Shown here: positions 26,281-35,176 of the stretch, in pieces
Numbering within the stretch: position 1 is the first letter of the stretch
Layout: the number at the start of each line of letters is the position of its first letter
Assembly: GCA_018817515.1 (NCBI GenBank)
Contig: JAHIUD010000031.1
Span: 1 to 57,802, forward strand
DNA length: 57,802 nucleotides
Origin: Pseudomonadota bacterium
Lineage (GTDB): Bacteria > Desulfobacterota > Desulfovibrionia > Desulfovibrionales > Desulfovibrionaceae
Reading direction: 5' to 3'
Program-made: the position numbers and the translations under genes
The notes under the pieces: generated by a model
Database searches by the model: none
The model's input: the letters and a program-made list of their open reading frames with translations, nothing else
Told to the model about the DNA's origin: nothing

Positions 26281-26373
26281 TAAGACGCGGCAAGATGATC
26301 CTTCGCGTACATCCTGACGCGGAGGAGGCAACCGCCCTCCACAAGGAGCGGCAACAGACCCGGGGAGGCCGCC

Positions 26374-28380
26374 ATGCCCAGCAGGATCGGAGTGTACGTC
26401 TGCCACTGCGGCACCAACATTGCCGGACGCGTGGACTCGGAAGGCGTGGCCCGCCATGCCAGCGGGCTGAAGAACGTGGCCGTGGCCAGGGACTACAAGT
26501 TCATGTGCTCCGACCCCGGCCAGGACATGATCATCAAGGACATCCGCGAGATGGGCCTGACCCGCGTGGTGGTGGCGTCCTGCTCGCCCCGGCTGCACGA
26601 GAAGACCTTTCAGAAGGCCTGCCAACGCGGCGGCCTGAACCCCTTCCTGTTCCAGATGACCTGCATCCGCGAGCACTGCTCCTGGGTCGTGGCCGACCCG
26701 GCCGAGGCCACGGCCAAGGCCAAGACCCTGGTGGCCGCAGCGGTTTCGCGCGTGAATGAGCACGAGGAGCTCTACTCGCGCGTGGAGGCCGTGCACCCGG
26801 ACGTGCTGGTGGTGGGCGGCGGCATCGCAGGCATCCAGGCGGCGCTCGACATCGCCCGGTCCGGGCACAAGGTGCACATGGTGGAGCGCGGGCCGTCCAT
26901 CGGCGGGCACATGACCCAGTTCGACAAGACCTTCCCTACGCTGGACTGCGCCGCCTGCATCTCCACCCCGAAGATGGTGGCCGTGGCCCAGGAGCCCAAC
27001 ATCAACCTCATGACCATGAGCGAGGTGGTGGAGGTCAAGGGCTATGTGGGCAACTACACGGCGCGCATCCGCACCAAGCCGCGCTACATCAACCAGGACC
27101 GCTGCACGGGCTGCGGCCTGTGCATGGAGAAGTGCCCCAAGAGCGTGCCCAGCGAGTTCGAGGAGGGCCTGGGCAAGCGCAAGGCCGTGCACCGCAACTC
27201 GCCCCAGAGCGTGCCCAACACGCCGGTCATCGACCCGGCCAGCTGCATCTACCTGGTCAAGGGCAAGTGCGGGGCCTGTAAGCAGAACTGCCCGTCGGAT
27301 GCCATCGACTTCGAGCAGCAGGAGAGCTTCCTGGACGTGCAGGTGGGGACCATCGTTCTGGCCACCGGCTTTGACATCCTCGACCCCACGCCTCTGTCGC
27401 AATACGGCTTCGGTCGATATCCGGAGGTCTACACGGGCCTGCAGTTCGAGCGCCTGAACAACGCCGTGGGCCCCACCGGCGGCAAGATCCGCATGAAGAA
27501 CGGAGAGGCCCCGGAGAGCGTGGCCATCATCCACTGCGTGGGCAGCCGCGACAAGAACCAGCACGAATACTGCTCGCGAGTGTGCTGCATGTACGCGCTG
27601 AAGTACGACCACCTGATCAAGGACAAGGTGGGCCACCACGCGCGGGTCTATAATTTCTACATCGACATGCGCTGCTTCGGAAAGGGCTACGAGGAGTTCT
27701 ACCGTCGAGTCCAGGAGGAGGGCGTCACCTTCATCCGGGGCCGCCCGGCGGAGGTCACGGACCAGGCTCGCAGCGAGGATGAGCAAGGCAAGCTCGTCGT
27801 CGTGGCCGAGGACACCCTGCTCGGACGCCCAGTGCGCGTGGCCGTGGACATGGTGGTGCTCTGCACGGCCATGCAGGCCCGCAAGGACGCCTCCGAGGTG
27901 GCGAGGGTCTTCGGCGTCAGCTGCGGCCAGGACGGCTTCTTCCTGGAGGAGCACCCCAAGCTCGGGCCGGTGTCCACGGCCACCGACGGCATCTTCCTGG
28001 CCGGAACCTGCCAGGGCCCCAAGGACATCCCCGACGCCGTGGCCCACGCCTCGGGCGGGGCGGGCCAGGCCCTCAGCCTGGCCGCGCGGGGCGAGGTCAG
28101 CATCTCGCCCACGGTGTCCTGGATCAACCCGGACATCTGCATCGGCTGCAAGATGTGCGTCGGCCTGTGCGCCTACTCGGCCATCGAGTTCGACGAACGC
28201 CGCCGCGTCTGCGTCATCAACGAGGCCATGTGCAAGGGCTGCGGCAGCTGCGCCGGGCATTGCCCCAGCGGCGCGGCCCAGATCCGCCACTTCAATGAGA
28301 AGCAGGTCTTTGCCGAGCTGGAAGGACTGACCCAGCGCATAGTGCCGGTCCGGCAGCCAGCCGCAGCGGACCTCACCTGA
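26374..28380 (+). CDS. hdrA: HdrA-like FAD / iron-sulfur subunit
   Basis: Electron-transfer flavoprotein of heterodisulfide-reductase-type complexes; in methanogen-type enzymes HdrA is the site of flavin-based electron bifurcation. The 668 residues match full-length HdrA: an N-terminal domain with YVCHCGTNI, a Rossmann FAD site VVGGGIAGIQAA (146-157), ferredoxin cysteines at 244-254 and 291-306, IIHCVGSRDKNQHEYCSRVC (386-404), and a C-terminal two-cluster ferredoxin (589-599, 620-630). GGGGAGG lies before the ATG. It is the first gene of a nine-gene operon with mvhD, hdrB and hdrC. No hydrogenase subunits lie beside it, so the electron donor may be the FrhB/FdhB-like protein two genes on. Confidence 0.9.
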   Translation: MPSRIGVYVCHCGTNIAGRVDSEGVARHASGLKNVAVARDYKFMCSDPGQDMIIKDIREMGLTRVVVASCSPRLHEKTFQKACQRGGLNPFLFQMTCIREHCSWVVADPAEATAKAKTLVAAAVSRVNEHEELYSRVEAVHPDVLVVGGGIAGIQAALDIARSGHKVHMVERGPSIGGHMTQFDKTFPTLDCAACISTPKMVAVAQEPNINLMTMSEVVEVKGYVGNYTARIRTKPRYINQDRCTGCGLCMEKCPKSVPSEFEEGLGKRKAVHRNSPQSVPNTPVIDPASCIYLVKGKCGACKQNCPSDAIDFEQQESFLDVQVGTIVLATGFDILDPTPLSQYGFGRYPEVYTGLQFERLNNAVGPTGGKIRMKNGEAPESVAIIHCVGSRDKNQHEYCSRVCCMYALKYDHLIKDKVGHHARVYNFYIDMRCFGKGYEEFYRRVQEEGVTFIRGRPAEVTDQARSEDEQGKLVVVAEDTLLGRPVRVAVDMVVLCTAMQARKDASEVARVFGVSCGQDGFFLEEHPKLGPVSTATDGIFLAGTCQGPKDIPDAVAHASGGAGQALSLAARGEVSISPTVSWINPDICIGCKMCVGLCAYSAIEFDERRRVCVINEAMCKGCGSCAGHCPSGAAQIRHFNEKQVFAELEGLTQRIVPVRQPAAADLT

Positions 28381-28404
28381 TAAATATTGCCGAGGGAGGA
28401 GCAC

Positions 28405-28875
28405 ATGCAAGAACTCATCGTCACCCCAGAAGCACAGGGCGAGCCCATGCCCGGCGCGGCCTTCGAGCCCGCCATCGTGGCCTTTGTCTGCAACTGGTGC
28501 ACCTACACGGCTGCGGACCTGGCCGGAACCTCGCGCATGGTCCAGTCGCCCAACGTCCGGCTGGTGCGCATGATGTGCACCGGCATGGTGGACCCCAAGT
28601 ACATCATCAAGGCGCTACTCGGCGGGGCCGACGCGGTGCTGATCTCGGGCTGCCACCCGGGCGACTGCCACTACATCAACGGCAACTACAAGGCCCGGCG
28701 GCGCGTGAAGCTGCTCATGGAGATCTTGCCGCGCTTCGGCATCGACAGCCGCCGGATCAAGCTGACCTGGGTGGGCGCAAGCGAAGGCAACGAGTTTGCC
28801 GCCACGGTGAACAGCTTCGCGGCGGAGATCAAGGAGCTGGGACCCATCGACACCCGGCGCTTGCCGCTCCTTTGA
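28405..28875 (+). CDS. mvhD: MvhD-type hydrogenase/Hdr iron-sulfur linker subunit
   Basis: A small [2Fe-2S] protein that carries electrons between a hydrogenase or formate dehydrogenase and HdrA. The 156 residues have the family pattern FVCNWCTYTAADLAG, VRMMCTGMVDPKYI, and GCHPGDCHYINGNYKA, with conserved cysteines. ATG 28405 follows GGGAGGAG; an upstream TTG is rejected. Its place right after hdrA is the normal one. Confidence 0.9.
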   Translation: MQELIVTPEAQGEPMPGAAFEPAIVAFVCNWCTYTAADLAGTSRMVQSPNVRLVRMMCTGMVDPKYIIKALLGGADAVLISGCHPGDCHYINGNYKARRRVKLLMEILPRFGIDSRRIKLTWVGASEGNEFAATVNSFAAEIKELGPIDTRRLPLL

Positions 28876-28900
28876 ACCTTAGTATTTGCGGAGGCACGTC

Positions 28901-30043
28901 ATGGGAAGCATCGCACGAATCGAGGTCAAGGACGCAAACCCGGTAGCCGCGCTCCAGGGCTTCTGCGCCCGGCTGCTGGCGGACGGCGAAATCTCCGCCG
29001 TGCTCGCGCCCCGGCGTCTGCCCGGCAATGGCGGCACCATGCCCGCCCTGGTGGCCGACCCGGCGGAATTGCGCGACGTGGACCCCCTGGCCCCGTCCTT
29101 CCGCCTGAACGCGGCACGCATGCTCACCCGGCTGACCCGGGGCACGGACGAGGGCGGCCTGGTGGCCGCGCTGCTCCGGCCCTGCGAGGTCCGGGCCTTC
29201 ATCGAATTGTGCAAGCTCAACCAGGGCAGCCTGGAGAACACGCTGCTCGTGAGCATGGACTGCCCCGGCGCCTTCACCAACGTCGACTCCGCCAGATTTT
29301 CCGGCAACCGGGGTGACCTGGACGCCCTGCTCGGGTTCCTGCGCGCGGACGGGCGCGGCGCCTTCGACGGCGTTGAGGTCGCCCGGGCCTGCCGCACCTG
29401 CGAGCACGCAACCGGTGCCGAGGCGGACCTGACCATCGGCCTGTTCGGCCAGGATGTGGAGAACGGCCTGCTGCTCATGGCCAATACCCCCAGGGGCGAG
29501 GGCTTCATAACCCGCCTGGGCCTGCCCGAAGCCTCGGACGACGGCTCACGCGGCAGTGCCCTGGAGGCTCTGCTCGCCGAGCGCAGGGCCACGCAGGAGA
29601 AGCTGTTCGCCGAGACCACCGCAGCCACCTCGGACATGACCAAGCTATCCACGTTCCTCTCGGCCTGCGTCAACTGTTACAACTGCCGCGCTGCCTGCCC
29701 GGTCTGCTACTGCAAGGAGTGCGTCTTCTTGACCGATGTTTTCGAGCACAGGCCCTGGCAATACTTGTCCTGGGCCCGCCAGCGCGGCGCCCTCAAGATG
29801 CCCACGGACACGGTGTTCTTCCATCTCACGCGGCTGGCCCACATGAGCACCGCCTGTGTGGGCTGCGGCCAGTGCTCCAACGCCTGCCCCAACGACGTGC
29901 CGGTGATGGAGCTGTTCAAGACCATCGCCGCCAGCACACAGAAGGCCTTCGAGTACGAGGCGGGCAGGGACCCCGGCGAAGCGCCGCCGCTGTCCGTGTT
30001 CCGGGAGCGGGAATTCCCAGAGCTCACCGGAGGACTGGACTAG
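28901..30043 (+). CDS. FrhB/FdhB-like flavin-iron-sulfur oxidoreductase subunit
   Basis: A 380-residue protein combining a coenzyme F420 hydrogenase/dehydrogenase beta-subunit-like part (ALLRPCEVRAFIELCKLNQG, VSMDCPGAFTN) with C-terminal ferredoxin clusters (CVNCYNCRAACPVCYCKEC and CVGCGQCSNACPN). FrhB-like domains bind FAD and exchange electrons with F420, NAD(P)H or ferredoxin partners. The electron donor here is not readable; NADH or formate-linked use would fit a sulfate reducer. The start is ATG 28901 after GCGGAGG; the TTG 15 bases earlier overlaps that site. In this operon it takes the place of a hydrogenase. Confidence 0.8.
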   Translation: MGSIARIEVKDANPVAALQGFCARLLADGEISAVLAPRRLPGNGGTMPALVADPAELRDVDPLAPSFRLNAARMLTRLTRGTDEGGLVAALLRPCEVRAFIELCKLNQGSLENTLLVSMDCPGAFTNVDSARFSGNRGDLDALLGFLRADGRGAFDGVEVARACRTCEHATGAEADLTIGLFGQDVENGLLLMANTPRGEGFITRLGLPEASDDGSRGSALEALLAERRATQEKLFAETTAATSDMTKLSTFLSACVNCYNCRAACPVCYCKECVFLTDVFEHRPWQYLSWARQRGALKMPTDTVFFHLTRLAHMSTACVGCGQCSNACPNDVPVMELFKTIAASTQKAFEYEAGRDPGEAPPLSVFREREFPELTGGLD

Positions 30044-30103
30044 CGGGTCCGCCCGAGCGGGCTTGCTTGACGCTGGCGGACGCATTGAACGCGGGAGGCT
30101 CAG

Positions 30104-33100
30104 ATGAAGAAGGAATACGGAGCACTGGTAGTCGGGGCTGGCATCGGCGGCATCCGGTCCGCCCTGGACCTGGCCGAGACCGGCCTCAAGGTTGCCCTCA
30201 TCGACGCCCGGCCCAGCCTGGGCGGCATCCTGACGCAACTGGACCACCAGTTCCCCTCCGACCACTGCGGCATGTGCAAGATGCTGCCGCTGACCCAGCG
30301 CGACCAGTCCAGCCAATACTGCCTGCGCAAGGGCCTGTTCCACAAGAACATCGACATCTACCTGCACACCGAGCTCACCGGCCTGGAAGGCGACCCAGGC
30401 AAGTTCCAGGCCACCCTGCGCCGCCGCTCGACCTTCGTCGACCCCACGCGCTGCGTGAGTTGCGGGCTGTGCGCGGAGGTCTGCCCGGCGCGGGTGCCCA
30501 GCGAGTTCAACGCCGGCCTGGCCCCGCGCACGGCCGTGTACCTGCCCGTGCCGCACAACATTCCCAACCACTACGTGGTGGACCTGGACAACTGCCAGCG
30601 CTGCTGGCGCTGCTATGAGGCCTGCCCGACAAAGGCCATCGACTTCAAGTTCGAGCAACGCAAGGATTTCCACATCATAGTGGCCACGCCGGACGAACGG
30701 ATCACCCAGGATCTTCCCCTCTGGTTCAAGGACGAGAACTTCCCGCTACACCCCACCGCCACCGGCGAAAAGGCCCTGGAGCTCCTGGCAGGCGGCCTGG
30801 AGTGCGGCCTGATGCTGCTGGACCTGGACCTGCCGGAGGCCGAGGTCGAACGCACCCTGCGCCGGGCGCTGGAGCTGCGCCCGAATCTCGCCGTGGTGCT
30901 GCTGGTTTCCAAGGACAAGGATGGGGCCAAGAACGAGGACGAGGGCAAGGACAAGGCCGTGGCCGCGCTCTTCAAGCAGGGCGCGCGCGAGGTCCTGGCC
31001 AAGCCGCTCAAGCAGGCCCAGGCCGTGCCCTGGCTGGACAAGCTGTTCATGCGCCTGGTCTCGGACGAGAGCTTCAGCCTTGAAGTGGGCGCGGTGATCC
31101 TTGCCGCCGGGTTCGAGTGCTACAACCCCGGCGACAATCCGAATGGCTGCGCGGACCTCATGCTCTACGGCAGCCACCCCGGCGTGCTCACCTCGCTGGA
31201 GTTTGAGCGCTTGGCCAGCCCCACCGGGCCGAGCCAGGGCCTGCTCACGCGACCCGGCGACGGCAAGCCGCTTCACCGCATCGCCTGGCTCCAGTGCGTG
31301 GGCTCGCGCGATGTGAAGAAGCAGGCCGACTTCTGCTCCTCCTTCTGCTGCATGATCTCCATCAAGCAGGCCCTGCTGGCCAAGCGCCGCAGCTGCGGCG
31401 AGGCCGAGGCCACCATCTTCTACATGGACATGCGCACCAATGGCCGCGACTACCAGCGCTACCGCGACGAGGCCGAAAACACGGCCGGGGTGCGCTTCAT
31501 TCCCGCCCGTCCGCACAGCATCCTGCCCGGCCCGGACGGGGACCTGCTGATCCAGTACTATGACTATTCCGGGGAGCTGCGCGAGGAGGTCTTCGATGCC
31601 CTGGTCCTGGCCGTTGGCGCGCGCCCGCCCAAGTCCATGGAGCGCCTTGCCCTGGCCGCCGGCATCGAGGTCAACGACAGCGGCTTCTGCGCCACCAGGT
31701 ATCTTTCCCCGAACCGCACCAGCCGCCTGGGCGTGTTCGCCGCCGGGGCCTTCGGCGAACCTGCCGACATCCGGGGCTCGATGATCCAGGCCGGAGCTGC
31801 GGCCATGGGCGCCTCGCGCATGATCCGGGTCTATCACGGCCCGCGCGACGAGACCCCGGAAGCCGAGCCGGAGTATACGGACGTGTCCCGGCAGGTGCCG
31901 CGCGTGCTCATGGCCCTGTGCTCCTCCTGCCCGACCCTTGAACTCAACGTGAATGCGGACGCCCTGCGCCAGCGCATGGCCATCCTGCCAGGGGTGGTCA
32001 AGGTGGTGGACGTGAAACGCGCCTGCACCCGCGAGGGCTGGGACACCCTGCGCCAGGAGGCCGAGGCTACCGCGCCCAACCGCGTGCTCATCGGCGCCTG
32101 CCTGCCCTATATGCATGTGCCCCGGCTGCGCGAACTGGGCGAGGACCTGAAGCTCAACCCGGCCCTCATGGACGTGGTGGACATCCACACCGCCAGCCTT
32201 GCCGGGCGGGCCACCAGCTTTGGCGGCCACGCCGCGTGCCGGGCCAGTTGCGCCGCCGGTCGTGGTGAGGAACCGGGCGCCAGCCCAGGCGTCTGCGATT
32301 GCGGCGAGACCGCCCGCACAGACGAAATGAGTTCGCTTCTGGCCATGGCAGCGGCCAAGCTCCTGGGCGCGGACCCCTCAAGCCTGCCGCAGGCCACGCC
32401 GGTCTCGCCCCAGGCCTTGGTGGTGGGCGGCGGCCTGGCGGGCATGACCGCGGCCATGGGCATCGCCGACCAGGGCTTCAAGGTGGTCCTGGTGGAGGAG
32501 GCCGAGCAGCTGGGCGGCCAGGCCATGAACCTGCGCTACACCCTGGGGGGCGACGATCCTGCCCGCTTCATGGAGGACCTGATCGAACAGGTGGAGAAGA
32601 ACCCCAACATCCGCGTACTCAAGGACTCGCGGGTGGTGCTCTCGCGCGGCAAGGCCGGGCGGTTCGTCACCGTCGTGGCCACGGGCGAGGGAATGGCCCA
32701 CACCCTGCACCACGGCGCCACCATCCTGGCCACCGGTGGCCACGAGGCCAAGGTCTACGAGTATGGCAATCGCGTGCGCAAGTGCGTCCTCACGCAGCTG
32801 GAATTGGAGCAACGCCTGGCCGCAGGCTCTGTGGACGCCTCCAGCCTCTCGGGCGTGGCCATGATCCAGTGCTGGCGCTCGCGCGAGGAGTCCCGCAACT
32901 ACTGCAGCCGGGTCTGCTGCCAGGGCGCGCTCAAGAACATCCTGATGCTCAAGAAGCGCAACCCGGGCCTGCCGGTCTATGTCTTCTACCGTGACATCAT
33001 GACCACCGGCTTCGCCGAGCACTACTACACCGAGGCGCGTCGCAGCGGGGCCATCTTCATCCGCTACACCCCGGACACCAGGCCCAAGGTGGAGTTCAAG

Positions 33101-33679
33101 GACGACAAGCCGGTGATCACCGCGCTGGACCCGGTGCTGAGCGCGCAGATCGAACTGCACCCGGACCTGCTGGTGCTCTCCAGCGGCGTGGAGCCCAACG
33201 ACTCCGCCGAAATCGCCGACCTCTTCGGGGTGAGCCTCACAGACAACGGCTTCTACCAGGAGGCCGAGAGCAAGTGGCGGCCCGTGGACTTCCTCAAGCA
33301 CGGCGTCTTCGCCTGCGGCCTGGGCCTGGGCCCCGCCACCATGCGCGAGACCCTGCTCTCGGCCAAGGCAGCGGCCCAGCGCGCCGTGCGCATCTTAAGC
33401 GAAAAGCAGCTGTCCTGCGGCAACGTGGTGGCCGAGATCCGCGACACCCTCTGCTCGCGCTGCGGGCGGTGCATCTCCGTATGCCCGTATGGCGCGCGCG
33501 CGCTCGACCTGGACCGCGACAAGATCGTGGTGGACGAGCTTTTGTGCCAGGGCTGCGGCTCGTGCATGGCCGCCTGCCCCAACAGCGCCACCGTGCTGCG
33601 GGGCTTCCGCGACGAGCAGGTCATGGCCGTCATCGACGCGGCCCTGGCCGTACAACCCGCCGCCGCAGCCGGGCTCTGA
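30104..33679 (+). CDS. Double HdrA-like flavoprotein with embedded receiver-like domain
   Basis: 1191 residues, about twice a normal HdrA. First module: FAD loop VVGAGIGGIRSA (8-19), ferredoxin CVSCGLCAEVCP (117-128) and CQRCWRCYEACP (164-175), then, inserted before the second FAD half (AVILAAGFECY, 330-340), a CheY-like segment at 188-318. In that segment Asp240 (LMLLDLDLP), Ser269 (VVLLVS) and Lys300 (VLAKPL) match the phosphorylation Asp, Thr/Ser and Lys; the N-terminal acidic pair is weak (TPDE). A charged linker DKDGAKNEDEGKDK lies within it. The first module also has LQCVGSRDVKKQADFCSSFC. Second module: VVGGGLAGMTAAMG (773-786), QCWRSREESRNYCSRVCC (922-939) and a final ferredoxin (CSRCGRCISVCP, CQGCGSCMAACP). 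It starts after GGGAGG and leads into hdrC. Confidence 0.88.
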   Translation: MKKEYGALVVGAGIGGIRSALDLAETGLKVALIDARPSLGGILTQLDHQFPSDHCGMCKMLPLTQRDQSSQYCLRKGLFHKNIDIYLHTELTGLEGDPGKFQATLRRRSTFVDPTRCVSCGLCAEVCPARVPSEFNAGLAPRTAVYLPVPHNIPNHYVVDLDNCQRCWRCYEACPTKAIDFKFEQRKDFHIIVATPDERITQDLPLWFKDENFPLHPTATGEKALELLAGGLECGLMLLDLDLPEAEVERTLRRALELRPNLAVVLLVSKDKDGAKNEDEGKDKAVAALFKQGAREVLAKPLKQAQAVPWLDKLFMRLVSDESFSLEVGAVILAAGFECYNPGDNPNGCADLMLYGSHPGVLTSLEFERLASPTGPSQGLLTRPGDGKPLHRIAWLQCVGSRDVKKQADFCSSFCCMISIKQALLAKRRSCGEAEATIFYMDMRTNGRDYQRYRDEAENTAGVRFIPARPHSILPGPDGDLLIQYYDYSGELREEVFDALVLAVGARPPKSMERLALAAGIEVNDSGFCATRYLSPNRTSRLGVFAAGAFGEPADIRGSMIQAGAAAMGASRMIRVYHGPRDETPEAEPEYTDVSRQVPRVLMALCSSCPTLELNVNADALRQRMAILPGVVKVVDVKRACTREGWDTLRQEAEATAPNRVLIGACLPYMHVPRLRELGEDLKLNPALMDVVDIHTASLAGRATSFGGHAACRASCAAGRGEEPGASPGVCDCGETARTDEMSSLLAMAAAKLLGADPSSLPQATPVSPQALVVGGGLAGMTAAMGIADQGFKVVLVEEAEQLGGQAMNLRYTLGGDDPARFMEDLIEQVEKNPNIRVLKDSRVVLSRGKAGRFVTVVATGEGMAHTLHHGATILATGGHEAKVYEYGNRVRKCVLTQLELEQRLAAGSVDASSLSGVAMIQCWRSREESRNYCSRVCCQGALKNILMLKKRNPGLPVYVFYRDIMTTGFAEHYYTEARRSGAIFIRYTPDTRPKVEFKDDKPVITALDPVLSAQIELHPDLLVLSSGVEPNDSAEIADLFGVSLTDNGFYQEAESKWRPVDFLKHGVFACGLGLGPATMRETLLSAKAAAQRAVRILSEKQLSCGNVVAEIRDTLCSRCGRCISVCPYGARALDLDRDKIVVDELLCQGCGSCMAACPNSATVLRGFRDEQVMAVIDAALAVQPAAAAGL

Positions 33680-33695
33680 AAGTGAGGAGACAGCC

Positions 33696-34271
33696 ATGAA
33701 GAACACGCACAAGCCCATCGCCTTCGTCCCAGCCCCGCTGGTCTTCCAGGACGAGACGCTGGTCGAGGTCCAGAACATGGTCCGCGCCTGCATGCAGTGC
33801 GGCACCTGCACGGCCTCCTGCCCCAACGCCTTCGCCATGGACCTGACCCCGCGCCAGATGTGGCGGATGCTGCTCTTCGGCCTGAAGCAGGAGGTTTTGC
33901 AGAGCCGCACCTTCTGGCTCTGCTCGGCGTGCTACTCCTGCACATTGCGCTGCCCGCGCGACCTGCCCCTGACCGCAGCCATGGCCGCGCTCAAGCGCAT
34001 GGCTGCGGCCGAAGGCGATTCCGCCAACAGGAAGAAGGCCCTGTTCTACCAGGAGTTCATGCACAACGTGGAGCAGAACGGGCGCATCCAGGAGATGGGC
34101 TTCATGTGCCACTACTTCCTGGCCATGCACGACCCGCTGCTGCCGATGGAATACGGGCCGCTGGGCCTGAAGCTTTTGGCCAAGGGCAAGCTGCACCTGG
34201 GCGGCAGCGGCCAGCGCGGCAGGCTCGGCCCGCTCTTCGCCAAGGTCCGCAGCATGGAGGGGGCATCATGA
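33696..34271 (+). CDS. hdrC: HdrC-like iron-sulfur subunit
   Basis: Passes electrons from HdrA to HdrB. The 191 residues carry two [4Fe-4S] motifs, CMQCGTCTASCP and CSACYSCTLRCP, then a helical tail. The frame is open far upstream, but ATG 33696 is preceded by TGAGGAG and starts just after the previous stop, so it is chosen. Its stop overlaps the hdrB start (ATGA), showing coupling. No membrane segments, as expected for soluble HdrABC. Confidence 0.9.
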   Translation: MKNTHKPIAFVPAPLVFQDETLVEVQNMVRACMQCGTCTASCPNAFAMDLTPRQMWRMLLFGLKQEVLQSRTFWLCSACYSCTLRCPRDLPLTAAMAALKRMAAAEGDSANRKKALFYQEFMHNVEQNGRIQEMGFMCHYFLAMHDPLLPMEYGPLGLKLLAKGKLHLGGSGQRGRLGPLFAKVRSMEGAS

Positions 34272-35143
34272 AGTACGCATACTATCCCGGCTGTTCTCTT
34301 GGAACCAGCGCCGAGGAGTACGATGTCTCCAGCCGCGAGGTGCTGAAGCGCCTCGGCGTGGAACTCTCCGAGATACCGGACTGGACCTGCTGCGGCGCCA
34401 GCGCGGTGGAGCCCGTGAGCAGCCTTTTGACCCTGGCCCTGCCCGCGCGCAACCTGGCCCTGACCGAACGCGAGTGCCCGGGCCTGGACATGCTCGTGCC
34501 ATGCAGCGCCTGCTATCTGAACCACCTGCGGGTGGGCCGCGAATGTGCGGCGGACCGCGCCCTGCCGGGCCGGATCAACGAGGCCCTGGGCACCGAGGGC
34601 CTGAGCTACGCCGGCAAGGTCCGGGTGCGGCACCTGCTGGACGTGCTGGCGGGGGACATCGGGCCGGAGGCCGTGGCCGCCCAGGTCAGCCGCCGCCTGG
34701 AAGGGCTCATTGTGGCCTCGTACTACGGCTGCCAGGCTCTGCGGCCCTATGCCCTGTTCGACGACCCCGAGCGCCCCCGGTCCATGGAGCCGCTCATCAG
34801 CGCCCTGGGCGCAACGGCATTTCGCTGGGATATGGGCGGGCGTTGTTGCGGGGCCTCGCTCATGGCCACCAGGCGTGACGTGGCCCTGGTCTCCGTGGCC
34901 GCCATATTGGACGCCGCTGCCGGGGCCGACGCCATCGTCACGGTCTGCCCCATGTGCCAGATGAACCTGGAGGCGTACCAGAGCCAGGCGCACCAAGCGG
35001 ACACGATCTCGGTCCTGTACCTGCCCCAGCTTCTGGGGCTGGCTTTCGGGCTTTCGGACGAGCAGACGCTTTTGGACAAGAACCTGGCGGTGACGGATGC
35101 GCTCAAGGGCAAGCTTCGCGCCTGCGAAACCGCTAGTGCTTGA
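34268..35143 (+). CDS. hdrB: HdrB-like CCG-domain subunit
   Basis: Disulfide-reducing subunit type with two cysteine-rich (CCG) domains, which in methanogen HdrB hold unusual [4Fe-4S] clusters at the active site. The 291 residues begin MKYAYYPGCSLGTSAEEYDV. The first domain has CCGASAVEP and VPCSACYLNHL, and the second YYGCQALRP, GGRCCGASL and VCPMCQMNLE. All key cysteines are present, so catalysis on a disulfide or thiol is likely; the natural substrate (for example DsrC trisulfide) is not shown. The start overlaps the hdrC stop. Confidence 0.9.
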   Translation: MKYAYYPGCSLGTSAEEYDVSSREVLKRLGVELSEIPDWTCCGASAVEPVSSLLTLALPARNLALTERECPGLDMLVPCSACYLNHLRVGRECAADRALPGRINEALGTEGLSYAGKVRVRHLLDVLAGDIGPEAVAAQVSRRLEGLIVASYYGCQALRPYALFDDPERPRSMEPLISALGATAFRWDMGGRCCGASLMATRRDVALVSVAAILDAAAGADAIVTVCPMCQMNLEAYQSQAHQADTISVLYLPQLLGLAFGLSDEQTLLDKNLAVTDALKGKLRACETASA

Positions 35144-35176
35144 CAGGTAAGGACAATCCAACCGGAGGGTAGGCAC

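Noticed and set aside
26236-28410. 724-codon open frame on the minus strand opposite hdrA
   Set aside because: Its translation is His/Ala/Val-rich with no domain and lies exactly opposite an unmistakable HdrA; long antisense frames are expected in high-GC genes.
30746-32230. 494-codon minus-strand frame opposite the double HdrA
   Set aside because: Antisense shadow with no recognisable sequence features.
33489-33695. Upstream extension of hdrC
   Set aside because: The frame is open but overlaps the ferredoxin end of the double HdrA; the ATG at 33696 with TGAGGAG is a clear start.
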